This document shows, in pieces, positions 6,454 to 13,386 of a DNA stretch of 14,094 bases. The position numbers and the translations under genes are program-made. Position 1 is the stretch's first letter, and every line of letters begins with the position of its first letter. Origin of the DNA: Chloroflexota bacterium (GTDB lineage: Bacteria; Chloroflexota; Dormibacteria; CF-121); contig VBFX01000001.1 in the NCBI GenBank assembly GCA_005889395.1, forward strand, positions 1-14,094, written 5' to 3'. The notes below the pieces were generated by a model that was not told the DNA's origin, ran no database searches, and saw only the letters and a list, made by a program, of their open reading frames with translations.

Positions 6454-7392
6454 ATGGCGACGGCCACCGCGCCGCCAGTCGTGTTGGAGCGGCTCCCTCG
6501 GAGCCGCTCTCGCACTCCACTCTCGTGGGATCGGGTGATGCCGATCCTGATGATCGCCCCCTCGGTGGTGCTGATCGCGATCTTCGTCTACGGGTTCATC
6601 GGGCGGACCGCCTACACCTCGCTGACCGCCTGGCGCGGGGTGGTGCCCGACTACACCTTCGTCGGACTTCGGAACTACGAGCGCCTCTTCCAGACGGAGA
6701 AGTTCCAGGCGGACATCGTCAACACGATCCATTTCACCGTCTTCTTCCTCGCCGGCTGCCTGGTGCTCGGGCTCGGTGCCGCGGTCCTCCTCGACCAGAA
6801 GCTTCGCGGCAGCATCATCTTTCAGAACATCTTCATGTTTCCGCTGGCGATCTCGTTCATCGTCACGGGCACGGTTTGGCGGTGGATCTTCAACCCGAAC
6901 TACGGCCTCAACGTCCTCTTCCATAACCTGCACCTGGACTTTCTGCAGTCGGGCTGGCTGACGAGCCCCGGCTCCGCCCTCAACTCGCTGACGATAGCCG
7001 CCGTGTGGCAGATGAGCGGCTTCTGCATGGCGATGTTCCTCGCCGGGCTGCGCGGCATCCCGGAGGAGCTGCGCGAGGCCGCGCGGGTCGACGGCGCGTC
7101 GGAGTCTCAGGCCTTTCGATATGTCGTCTTCCCCTTGCTGCGGCCCATCACGCTGTCGGCCGTGATCATCCTCGGTCACATTTCGCTGAAGATCTTCGAT
7201 CTCGTCTTCGTCATGACGTTTGGTGGTCCCGGATACGCGACCGACATGCCCGGCTTGAACATGTTCATCACGACCTTCCGGCAGGACCTCTTCGCCCGCG
7301 GCGCCGCGATCGCCACCGTCCTGCTGCTCATGGTCGCGCTCTTGATCGTTCCCTACCTGATCTGGAACCTGCGAGGGGAGACCGAGCGATGA
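6454..7392 (+). CDS. CUT1 sugar ABC transporter permease (MalF-type)
   Basis: A 312-aa polytopic membrane protein with a basic N-terminus (R-S-R-S-R near 16-20), a first helix at ~29-50 and further hydrophobic segments to the C-terminus. The EAA loop E-A-A-R-V-D-G-A-S (208-216), ending V-F-P-L-L (225-229), is the cytoplasmic coupling helix that docks onto the ATPase. Position between the binding protein and a second permease identifies it as the MalF-like half of the channel. The gap from the binding-protein stop is 16 nt and no Shine-Dalgarno sequence precedes ATG 6454; the next in-frame ATG is 6538 (residue 29), which would place the perfect stem-loop at 6487-6509 in a non-coding gap. The stop overlaps the next start (ATGA at 7389-7392), a sign of coupled translation. 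Confidence 0.92.
   Translation: MATATAPPVVLERLPRSRSRTPLSWDRVMPILMIAPSVVLIAIFVYGFIGRTAYTSLTAWRGVVPDYTFVGLRNYERLFQTEKFQADIVNTIHFTVFFLAGCLVLGLGAAVLLDQKLRGSIIFQNIFMFPLAISFIVTGTVWRWIFNPNYGLNVLFHNLHLDFLQSGWLTSPGSALNSLTIAAVWQMSGFCMAMFLAGLRGIPEELREAARVDGASESQAFRYVVFPLLRPITLSAVIILGHISLKIFDLVFVMTFGGPGYATDMPGLNMFITTFRQDLFARGAAIATVLLLMVALLIVPYLIWNLRGETER
6487..6509 (+). repeat. Perfect 10-bp stem-loop at the binding-protein/permease junction
   Basis: GAGCGGCTCC (6487-6496) and GGAGCCGCTC (6500-6509) are exact inverted repeats around CTC. The element starts 50 nt after the binding-protein stop and lies in codons 12-19 of the permease if ATG 6454 is used. No T-tract follows. It is suited to stabilising the upstream mRNA or reducing permease expression. 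Confidence 0.65.
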
Positions 7393-8243
7393 GCGTGCTG
7401 GTCGCCACCCCGCGGACCGCGACCCGCTGGCGGCCATCGACCGCGGTCGCCTATGCGTTGCTGATCGCATTGGCCGTGTTCTATCTGCTCCCCATGTTCG
7501 CCATCGTGGTGACATCCCTCAAGTCCTTCAACGAGGTCTCTCGCTCGACGCTCTGGGAGCTGCCCAAAGCGCCGACCTTCGAAGCCTTCGGCTCGGCGTT
7601 CGACGTAATGGCACCCTCGTTCTTCAACTCGGTCCTTTTGGTCGTGCCGGCGACGATTCTCTCGGCGCTGCTCGGCTCCCTCAACGGGTATGTGCTCTCG
7701 AAGTGGAAGTTCCGCAGCGCCAACGCCATCTTCGCCTTGCTTCTGTTCGGCATGTTCATCCCGTACCAGAGCATCTTGATCCCGCTCTTTCAGTTCCTCA
7801 GCGCCATTGGTCTCTACGGAGGCATACCGGGCTTGATCCTGGTCCACGTCGTCTACGGCATTCCGATTTGCACCCTGATCTTCCGCAACTACTTTGCGAC
7901 TGTGCCGCGCGAGCTGCTGGAGGCCGCGCGCATGGACGGCGCGAGTGTCCTGGGCATCTTCCGCCACATCATGCTGCCGATCTCCGTCCCGGGCTTCGTC
8001 GTCGTCATGATCTGGCAGTTCACCAGCATCTGGAACGAGTTCCTCTTCGCCGTCACGATCGCGCAGGACCCGACCCAGCGCCCCATTACGGTGGCGCTGC
8101 AAAACTTGGCAGGGAGCTTGCTCTCCCAGTACCAGGTGCAGATGGCTGGTGCGTTGCTGGCCGCCGCGCCGACCCTCCTGGTGTACATCCTGCTGGGTCG
8201 GTACTTTGTGCGGGGCCTGCTTGCGGGATCGCTGAAAGGCTAG
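7389..8243 (+). CDS. CUT1 sugar ABC transporter permease (MalG-type)
   Basis: A 284-aa inner-membrane permease with six probable helices, starting with one at ~19-42 that contains the Y-L-L-P-M-F segment typical of MalG-type N-termini. The EAA loop reads E-A-A-R-M-D-G-A-S (178-186) and ends I-M-L-P-I-S (194-199). It pairs with the preceding permease to form the sugar channel. ATG 7389 overlaps the upstream TGA by 4 nt; the frame is open much further upstream, but that part lies over the first permease and has no membrane character. No ATPase gene follows, so a shared MsmX/MalK-type ATPase from elsewhere is needed, as for the Thermus glucose/mannose system. Confidence 0.93.
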   Translation: MSVLVATPRTATRWRPSTAVAYALLIALAVFYLLPMFAIVVTSLKSFNEVSRSTLWELPKAPTFEAFGSAFDVMAPSFFNSVLLVVPATILSALLGSLNGYVLSKWKFRSANAIFALLLFGMFIPYQSILIPLFQFLSAIGLYGGIPGLILVHVVYGIPICTLIFRNYFATVPRELLEAARMDGASVLGIFRHIMLPISVPGFVVVMIWQFTSIWNEFLFAVTIAQDPTQRPITVALQNLAGSLLSQYQVQMAGALLAAAPTLLVYILLGRYFVRGLLAGSLKG

Positions 8244-8260
8244 CCAGCGGGCTGAGCATC

Positions 8261-8277
8261 GTTAGAGAGTGTTAGAG
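8261..8277 (+). repeat. Direct repeat GTTAGAG x2, 10-bp period
   Basis: GTTAGAG occurs at 8261-8267 and 8271-8277, one helical turn apart, in the 140-bp gap between the two importer operons and ~30 bp upstream of the candidate -35 box. It could be a regulator site for the CUT2 operon; it could also be chance. Confidence 0.25.
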
Positions 8278-8305
8278 CGCCGTAGGTAGCGAAGGCGCTT
8301 CGTCC

Positions 8306-8335
8306 TTGCGAATTGGGTCTTCGGCGCGGCACAAT
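8306..8335 (+). promoter_or_regulatory. Candidate promoter of the CUT2 sugar importer operon
   Basis: TTGCGA (8306-8311) and CACAAT (8330-8335) are 18 nt apart, each matching four of six consensus bases. Transcription would start near 8342, ~42 nt before the TTG start at 8384. A weak stem AGCGCC/GGCGCT (8276-8281/8294-8299) lies just upstream and might end the CUT1 transcript. Confidence 0.35.
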
Positions 8336-8383
8336 ATGGCTTCGGCTCTGCGGTCAGCCTTAAACCTCAGGAGGGGAAAGCAA

Positions 8384-9616
8384 TTGCGCAAATTACGAAC
8401 GTTGACCTTAATGGCGTCCATGGGCGCGCTCGCCATCGTCCTGGCAGCGTGCGGTAACTCAACCGCCGGAACCTCGGCGAGCGCCAGTGTGCCGGCGGGG
8501 CTCGGCGTCAAGTCCTTCGACGCGTCGTTCTCGGTCATGGCCCAGCTGAAGAGCGTGACCGCGGCGGGTAAAGGTAAGGTCGGAGTGATTCTTCCCGACA
8601 CGACGTCATCGACTCGCTACGTCAACTTCGATCTGCCGTACTTGAAGAAAGCCTTCGACCTCGCCGGATACTCATCGTCGCAGTACAAGATCGATAACGC
8701 CGAGGGCAACGATGCCACTGAGCTCGCACTTGCTCAGGCGGACATCACGGCCGGCGCGACCGTCCTGATTTTCGACCCGCTCAACGGCACGGTTGGTGCC
8801 CAGATCCAGCAGTACGCGGAGTCGCACGGCGTCAAGACCATCAGCTATGATCGCGCGACGTTCCAGGGAACCAAGGTTTATTACGTCAGCTTCGACAATG
8901 TCCAGGTCGGCAAGCTGATCGGCGAAGGTTTCGTGAAATGTGTCACGGACTGGGGCGTGACGAACCCGCAGGTCTTCGTGCTCGACGGCGGGGAGAACTC
9001 GGACCCGAATGCGATCTCCTTCGCTCAGGGTTACAACCAGGCGATCTGGGGAAAGACGGACACGCCATTGCCGGTCGGCACGACCAACGACAAGGGCTAC
9101 AAGCTGGTCGGCGACCAGATCGCGACAAACTGGGTGAACGCTACCGGCGGGACGATCTTCCAGCAGCAGTTCACGGCCCACAAGAACATCAACGCCACCG
9201 TCGAGGCCAATGATGGGCTCGCGAACGCCGTGATCACCGTCCTCAAGAACTCGAACGTCCCGGCTAAGAAGATTCCGACCACCGGACAGGATGCGACGCC
9301 CGATGGGATGGCCAACGTCCTCACGGGATATCAGTGTGGATCCGTCTACAAGGCGGTCTATCAAGAGGCCCAGGATGCGGTTGCCCTCGCCACCCTCCTG
9401 CGCGCCGGCCTGACCCCGCCGAGCGACTTGCTCAATAGCACAACCAAGCCACCGTCGGGTACTACGGGGACCGAGCAGCCTGCGTCACTGCTGACACCGG
9501 TTTGGGTGACGGTCGCGAACATGAAGGACACCGTCATCAAGGACAACTTCGTCGACAAGAACGCCCTGTGCACCGCTGCTGGGGCGGCCGCCTGCACGGC
9601 AGCCGGCATCAGCTAG
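8384..9616 (+). CDS. CUT2 sugar ABC transporter substrate-binding lipoprotein (XylF-like)
   Basis: A 410-aa periplasmic-binding-protein-like lipoprotein. The signal peptide begins L-R-K-L-R-T-L and ends at lipobox L-A-A-C with Cys23. The mature protein starts its first Rossmann-like lobe with K-V-G-V-I-L-P-D-T-T-S-S-T-R-Y, the typical opening of D-xylose-binding XylF-type proteins; further landmarks are I-S-Y-D-R and Y-V-S-F-D-N-V-Q-V-G in the hinge region and T-G-Q-D-A-T in the C-terminal lobe. It captures a monosaccharide, most likely xylose or a related sugar, for the ATPase and permease encoded downstream. TTG 8384 is chosen because AGGAGGGG lies 7 nt before it and the signal peptide begins there; the open frame from 8306 adds an unrelated stretch. 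Two Cys close to the C-terminus and two earlier ones could form disulfides. A strong stem-loop follows the stop. Confidence 0.93.
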   Translation: MRKLRTLTLMASMGALAIVLAACGNSTAGTSASASVPAGLGVKSFDASFSVMAQLKSVTAAGKGKVGVILPDTTSSTRYVNFDLPYLKKAFDLAGYSSSQYKIDNAEGNDATELALAQADITAGATVLIFDPLNGTVGAQIQQYAESHGVKTISYDRATFQGTKVYYVSFDNVQVGKLIGEGFVKCVTDWGVTNPQVFVLDGGENSDPNAISFAQGYNQAIWGKTDTPLPVGTTNDKGYKLVGDQIATNWVNATGGTIFQQQFTAHKNINATVEANDGLANAVITVLKNSNVPAKKIPTTGQDATPDGMANVLTGYQCGSVYKAVYQEAQDAVALATLLRAGLTPPSDLLNSTTKPPSGTTGTEQPASLLTPVWVTVANMKDTVIKDNFVDKNALCTAAGAAACTAAGIS

Positions 9617-9624
9617 ATCACAAT

Positions 9625-9653
9625 GGCGCCGCCGCCTCCGGGGCGGCGGCGCC
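9625..9653 (+). repeat. Perfect 12-bp GC-rich stem-loop after the XylF-like gene
   Basis: GGCGCCGCCGCC (9625-9636) pairs exactly with GGCGGCGGCGCC (9642-9653) around a 5-nt loop, 9 nt after the stop codon. No T-run follows (TCGCCTCATC), so full termination is unlikely. It probably protects the binding-protein mRNA from 3' decay and lowers expression of the ATPase and permease, as seen between malE and malF in enterobacteria. Confidence 0.75.
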
Positions 9654-9681
9654 TCGCCTCATCCCGCGCTACAGTGAACGG

Positions 9682-10494
9682 GTGGCGCAGGTGATCACAG
9701 AGTCGCCGTCACCAGCCGAGCCGTTGCTCAGGCTGCGCGGGATCGAGAAGCACTTCGGCCCGGTGCAGGCGCTCTACAACGTCGACCTCGACCTTCCATC
9801 CGGGCAGGTCACCGCGCTGTGCGGCGACAACGGGGCGGGGAAGTCCGTCCTCACCAAGTGCATCGCCGGCATCTACCAGGTTGATCACGGTCAGTTCTTC
9901 TGGGAAGGTCAGCCTGTCACCATCCACAGCCCGCGTGATTCGGCCAAGCTCGGCATCGAGACCGTCTATCAGGACCTGGCGCTGGCCGACAACCTCGACA
10001 TCGTGCAGAACATGTTCCTGGGCCGCGAGCGCCTCCGCAACGGCCTTCTCAACGAGGACGACATGGAGCGGGCGGCCAGCCAAACGCTGGCCAACTTGCG
10101 GGTGACGACGGTGCGGTCGATCCGGCAGCCGGTGGCATCGCTGTCGGGGGGCCAGCGGCAGTCGGTCGCGGTTGCCAAAGCCGTGATGTGGAACTCCAAG
10201 CTGGTGATGCTGGACGAGCCAACCGCTGCGCTGGGCGTGGTGCAAACGCAGATGGTGCTCGACCTCGTGCGGCGGTTACGTGATCGCGGCCTGGCCGTCA
10301 TGGTGATCTCGCACAACCTCAACGATGTCTTCGAGGTTGCGGATCGGATCGCGATCCTGCATCTTGGCCGGAAGGTGGCGGAAGACCGCGCCTCGACCTT
10401 TGATCGCCAGAGCGTGGTCGAGTATATGACGACCGGCGCCCACGGTCCTGCGGTGCAGGCCGGGAATGACAAGGGGCAGCATGGCACAAGCTGA
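9682..10494 (+). CDS. CUT2 sugar ABC transporter ATP-binding protein, single NBD (XylG/FrcA-like)
   Basis: A ~270-aa cytoplasmic ATPase powering the XylF/XylH-like importer. Walker A G-D-N-G-A-G-K-S (48-55), Q-loop Gln97, signature L-S-G-G-Q (154-158), Walker B L-V-M-L-D-E (174-179) and switch His211 are all intact. It has one nucleotide-binding domain, like FrcA, whereas E. coli XylG and RbsA are ~500-aa tandem fusions, so it should act as a homodimer. The start is uncertain: GTG 9682 and GTG 9691 are both in frame, neither has a good ribosome site, and the frame is open back to 9502 over the binding-protein gene. Weak initiation after the stem-loop fits low expression relative to the binding protein. 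The end overlaps the permease start by 14 nt. Confidence 0.93.
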   Translation: MAQVITESPSPAEPLLRLRGIEKHFGPVQALYNVDLDLPSGQVTALCGDNGAGKSVLTKCIAGIYQVDHGQFFWEGQPVTIHSPRDSAKLGIETVYQDLALADNLDIVQNMFLGRERLRNGLLNEDDMERAASQTLANLRVTTVRSIRQPVASLSGGQRQSVAVAKAVMWNSKLVMLDEPTAALGVVQTQMVLDLVRRLRDRGLAVMVISHNLNDVFEVADRIAILHLGRKVAEDRASTFDRQSVVEYMTTGAHGPAVQAGNDKGQHGTS

Positions 10495-11809
10495 AGCACC
10501 GGAGTCTCGCATCGATCCGACGGCCTCTGCCGAAGCGGCCATCGTCGTCCCGCCGGAAATCGTCGCCCAATCCTTGGGCGAATGGTTCCGAGCCTGGCTT
10601 GTCCGGCTGCGGGCGGGCCAGAGTGGCGTCCTTCCGGTGGTCCTGGGGCTGGTCCTCATCTCTATCGTCTTCACCGCCATCAGCCCCAACAACCTCTTCC
10701 TCTCGGCGGGCAACCTGGTCAACCTCTTTCAGCAGAGTGCGGTGTTCATGGTGCTGGCGATGGCCGAGATCTTCGTCCTGCTCCTGGGTGAGATCGATCT
10801 CGCGACGGGCTTCACGGCCGGTGTCGGTGGCGTCGTCGCGGTGCAGCTCGTGCAGCCGGTCACCACCAAGTGGCCATGGTGGGGCGCGATCGCGGTGGCG
10901 CTGCTTGTTTGCGCGTTGATCGGCCTGCTGCAGGGGACCTTGATCACTCGCCTGCGGCTCTCGTCCCTGATCGTCACGCTGGCCGGCTCGCTGATCCTCA
11001 GCGGCGTGCTGTTGATTTTGCTCGGGCTCGGGCCCTTCTCCGGGTATCCCAGCCTCCTCGGACGTAATCCCAACATCCTGACCCTCTATAAGTTGATGTG
11101 GGGCACCATCGATCCCGTTCTGAGCTGGATCGGCATGGCGCTGGTCGTGATCGCGGTCGGGAGCTTCCTGTGGCTGGGTGACAGCCGGCGTCGGCGCAGC
11201 GGCCTCGTCGCGCCGCCCGCCAGCCTGACTATCTTGAAGATTGCCCTGATCGCCGTCGTCTCCGTCGTCGTGGTCGCAATCTGCAACGTCAACCGGGCGA
11301 ACCTGGGCACGCTCGAGGGTGTGCCCTGGGTTATCCCCATCGTCCTGGCCGTCCTGGCGGTCTGGATGGTGCTGATCCAGCGAACCACGTTCGGGCGTTA
11401 CGTGTATGCGATCGGGGGCAACCCGGAGGCGGCTCGGCGGGCCGGCGTCAACCTGGCGGCTATCCGAACCTGGTGCTTCGTTCTCTGTGCCTTCACTGCC
11501 GGCATCGGCGGGCTGCTCTATGCCTCCTACCTCGGCGGGATGTCGAACAACTTCAACGGTGGCCAGATCGTCCTCTACGCTATCGCGGCCGCGGTCATCG
11601 GCGGCACGAGCCTCTTCGGCGGAAGGGGCAAGATGCTGCACGGCGTCCTCGGCGGCCTGGTCATCGGCGGCATCTACAACGGCATGTACCTGCTCGCCAT
11701 CGACGTCAAGTGGCAGTTCATCGTGACCGGTCTGGTCCTGCTCGTCGCGGTGACCATCGATGCCCTCTCCCGCCGGAGCGCCACCTCAGGCAGCGCCGCC
11801 CGCGTCTGA
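10481..11809 (+). CDS. CUT2 sugar ABC transporter permease (XylH-like)
   Basis: A 442-aa membrane protein of the BPD_transp_2 (RbsC/XylH) family with roughly ten or more hydrophobic segments after a ~45-residue cytoplasmic N-terminus. L-L-G-E-I-D-L-A-T-G-F-T-A-G (101-114), R-L-R-L-S-S-L-I-V-T-L-A-G in the middle, and Y-A-I-G-G-N-P-E-A-A-R-R-A-G-V (coupling region) are characteristic of XylH-type permeases, which are longer than RbsC (~320 aa). It forms the homodimeric channel used by the preceding ATPase and XylF-like protein. ATG 10481 is preferred over ATG 10466 because AAGGGG ends 4 nt before it. Translational coupling is likely since it starts inside the ATPase gene. Its 3' end overlaps the opposite-strand gene by 24 nt. 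Confidence 0.93.
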   Translation: MAQAEAPESRIDPTASAEAAIVVPPEIVAQSLGEWFRAWLVRLRAGQSGVLPVVLGLVLISIVFTAISPNNLFLSAGNLVNLFQQSAVFMVLAMAEIFVLLLGEIDLATGFTAGVGGVVAVQLVQPVTTKWPWWGAIAVALLVCALIGLLQGTLITRLRLSSLIVTLAGSLILSGVLLILLGLGPFSGYPSLLGRNPNILTLYKLMWGTIDPVLSWIGMALVVIAVGSFLWLGDSRRRRSGLVAPPASLTILKIALIAVVSVVVVAICNVNRANLGTLEGVPWVIPIVLAVLAVWMVLIQRTTFGRYVYAIGGNPEAARRAGVNLAAIRTWCFVLCAFTAGIGGLLYASYLGGMSNNFNGGQIVLYAIAAAVIGGTSLFGGRGKMLHGVLGGLVIGGIYNGMYLLAIDVKWQFIVTGLVLLVAVTIDALSRRSATSGSAARV

Positions 11810-12226
11810 CCGCCCCGCCTTCCTGAAGGCGGCGCGCCCCGACCGTGACCAGAGCAGCCAGAGCACGGCTGCCGGCATCACGAGATTGACGAGGACCGGC
11901 ACCGGACCGCGTACCGCCCCGATGGGAAGCACCATCAAGAGCAGCGATGCCGCCAGGCTCAGCGCCTCCAGGGCGGTGACCCAGCGGCGCGCCCAGCGCC
12001 GCTGCCGGCGCAGGTTGCGCGCCAGCCAGAACATCGCGATCGCGGCGAGGACGGTCACCAGGCTCAGGACGCGAAATCCCGGCTCGACGATCCCGAACGG
12101 GATCGCGCTCAGCCCGGCGACCAACGAGAGACTCGCTTGCGTGACCACCAGCACCGAGGCGATCTCTGGCGCACTCGAGGGTGAAGCCGTTGTGTTTGCG
12201 CTGATCGCCGGCGAGGTGATGCTCAT
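11786..12226 (-). CDS. Hypothetical four-helix membrane protein
   Basis: A 146-aa protein not assigned to a family. After a ~22-residue Ser/Thr/Ala-rich N-terminus it has four hydrophobic stretches (about 23-47, 51-70, 85-104 and 110-127), with an Arg-rich loop between the second and third (N-L-R-R-Q-R-R-W-A-R-R), and a basic C-terminus. The Arg loop and tail suggest both ends are cytoplasmic. ATG 12226 is chosen because it lies 8 nt after the upstream stop and GGAG (12242-12239) precedes it with a long 12-nt spacer; the frame is open upstream over the previous gene. Its tight spacing makes it the third gene of an operon with the His/Cys membrane protein and the kinase. The stop lies inside the 3' end of the XylH-like gene. 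Confidence 0.72.
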   Translation of the reverse strand: MSITSPAISANTTASPSSAPEIASVLVVTQASLSLVAGLSAIPFGIVEPGFRVLSLVTVLAAIAMFWLARNLRRQRRWARRWVTALEALSLAASLLLMVLPIGAVRGPVPVLVNLVMPAAVLWLLWSRSGRAAFRKAGRSDAGGAA

Positions 12227-12234
12227 GGCCTTGG

Positions 12235-13347
12235 TCAACTCCTTTGCAAGGTCTTTTGGATGGTCTTGTCGAGGTCGGCGGCGAAGGGTCCTTCCTTCCC
12301 GTTGTCGATGATCCACACGTGGAGCATCGGCGGCGTCGTGATACTGGTCGAGCCGACGGGGCAGGTCCAGAAGGGCGTCTCGAAGCTGAACTCGAAGCCG
12401 AAGGGGGAGAGGCAGATGCCCTCGTGTTGGTGCCACTGCGTCAACGGCCCGCCCGGATCGGGGCCCCACTGGCCGGTGCGCTTCATCTGGTACATGGCGC
12501 CGATCAGCCGCAGTCCGTGCTTCGTCTGCACGTAGACCAGGGCTTGCGGATGATTCGGGTCCAGGACGGCGTTCGTATTCGCGGGGTTCTCGAAATGACG
12601 GAGCGGCTCGGCGCTCGAAGCCGGGCCTGGTTTGAATCCGGCGGCGATCGCGGTCGCGGGGTCCTGGTAGCGGGCGATGCTCGTTCGGGTGTCACTGAGC
12701 AGGCGGGCGGCGGCCTTGCGCTGTTCCGGAGTCGCCGCCTCCGCAACCGGTTGCAGCAGGGCACCGGGGTGCGCGTGCAGGGCATCGGGGTGCGCCAGGC
12801 CGCCAACCCAGATCCCGAGGGTGGCGAGGCTGACCAGCATTGGAAAGGCAACCGCGCGCCAGAGACGGCGCGGCCACGTCCGCCGCCCCGGGTGCCCCAG
12901 GCGTATGACGAGCCCGAGCGCGACCAGCTCGATCAACTTGCAGGCGATACCGATCTGGTCGGGGGTTTCCCAGCCGGCGACGGTCCACACGACGTAGGCG
13001 ACGACGGTCGCCACCAGCCAAAGGACCGCCGGCCGGCGCCACCACCCGGTGAGAAACGCCGCGGCGCCCAGCACGATGAACCCCAGGCCATTAATCACGA
13101 AGAGGACGCCGGTGATGCCTTCATGGCTTGGGATCAGCGCCAGGTGCGTGACGCCACTCACGAGCATCAAGACGCCGGCAAGCTTTGTGATGGCGGATGT
13201 CGCGCGGTAAGTCTCAACGAGCGTAACCGCCCATGTGACCCGGCGGCGGGCGAGCGCGGAGACGGCGCGAAGGGCGAGCCACAGCGAAACGACAAGGAAG
13301 ATGGCGGCGCCGATGGCAGGGGCATGTTCTGCGGCGATGTCGTACAT
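12235..13347 (-). CDS. Membrane protein with His/Cys-containing extracytoplasmic C-terminal domain
   Basis: A 370-aa protein of unrecognised function. Residues ~10-185 contain about six membrane helices (10-33, 52-72, 79-101, 106-126, 131-150, 166-184). The remaining ~185 residues are soluble and probably outside the cell: a His cluster H-P-D-A-L-H-A-H-P (186-194), a helical region, N-T-N-A-V-L-D-P-N-H-P (258-267), L-V-Y-V-Q, G-A-M-Y-Q-M (283-288), then W-H-Q-H-E-G-I-C (305-312), Cys329 and P-P-M-L-H-V-W (339-345). The spaced His and two Cys residues look like a conserved ligand or metal site with a possible 312-329 disulfide; this is inference. ATG 13347 has a modest GGTGG upstream. It lies 39 nt after the kinase stop and 8 nt before the four-helix gene, suggesting one operon. 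Confidence 0.82.
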   Translation of the reverse strand: MYDIAAEHAPAIGAAIFLVVSLWLALRAVSALARRRVTWAVTLVETYRATSAITKLAGVLMLVSGVTHLALIPSHEGITGVLFVINGLGFIVLGAAAFLTGWWRRPAVLWLVATVVAYVVWTVAGWETPDQIGIACKLIELVALGLVIRLGHPGRRTWPRRLWRAVAFPMLVSLATLGIWVGGLAHPDALHAHPGALLQPVAEAATPEQRKAAARLLSDTRTSIARYQDPATAIAAGFKPGPASSAEPLRHFENPANTNAVLDPNHPQALVYVQTKHGLRLIGAMYQMKRTGQWGPDPGGPLTQWHQHEGICLSPFGFEFSFETPFWTCPVGSTSITTPPMLHVWIIDNGKEGPFAADLDKTIQKTLQRS

Positions 13348-13386
13348 GACGCCACCGTAGAACTGGCCGATAAGAACGACGTAAGG

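Noticed and set aside
7005..7388. Long upstream extension of the MalG-type permease frame
   Set aside because: It is out of frame over the MalF-type gene; ATG 7389 with the ATGA overlap is the normal start.
6385..7515. 376-codon minus-strand frame over the first CUT1 permease
   Set aside because: Antisense image of a membrane protein, rich in charged residues, no start signal.
10319..11641. 440-codon open frame on the minus strand across the CUT2 permease
   Set aside because: Composition is Asp/Arg/Gln-rich without domains, the typical antisense image of a hydrophobic GC-rich gene; it lacks a ribosome site and the plus-strand gene is certain.
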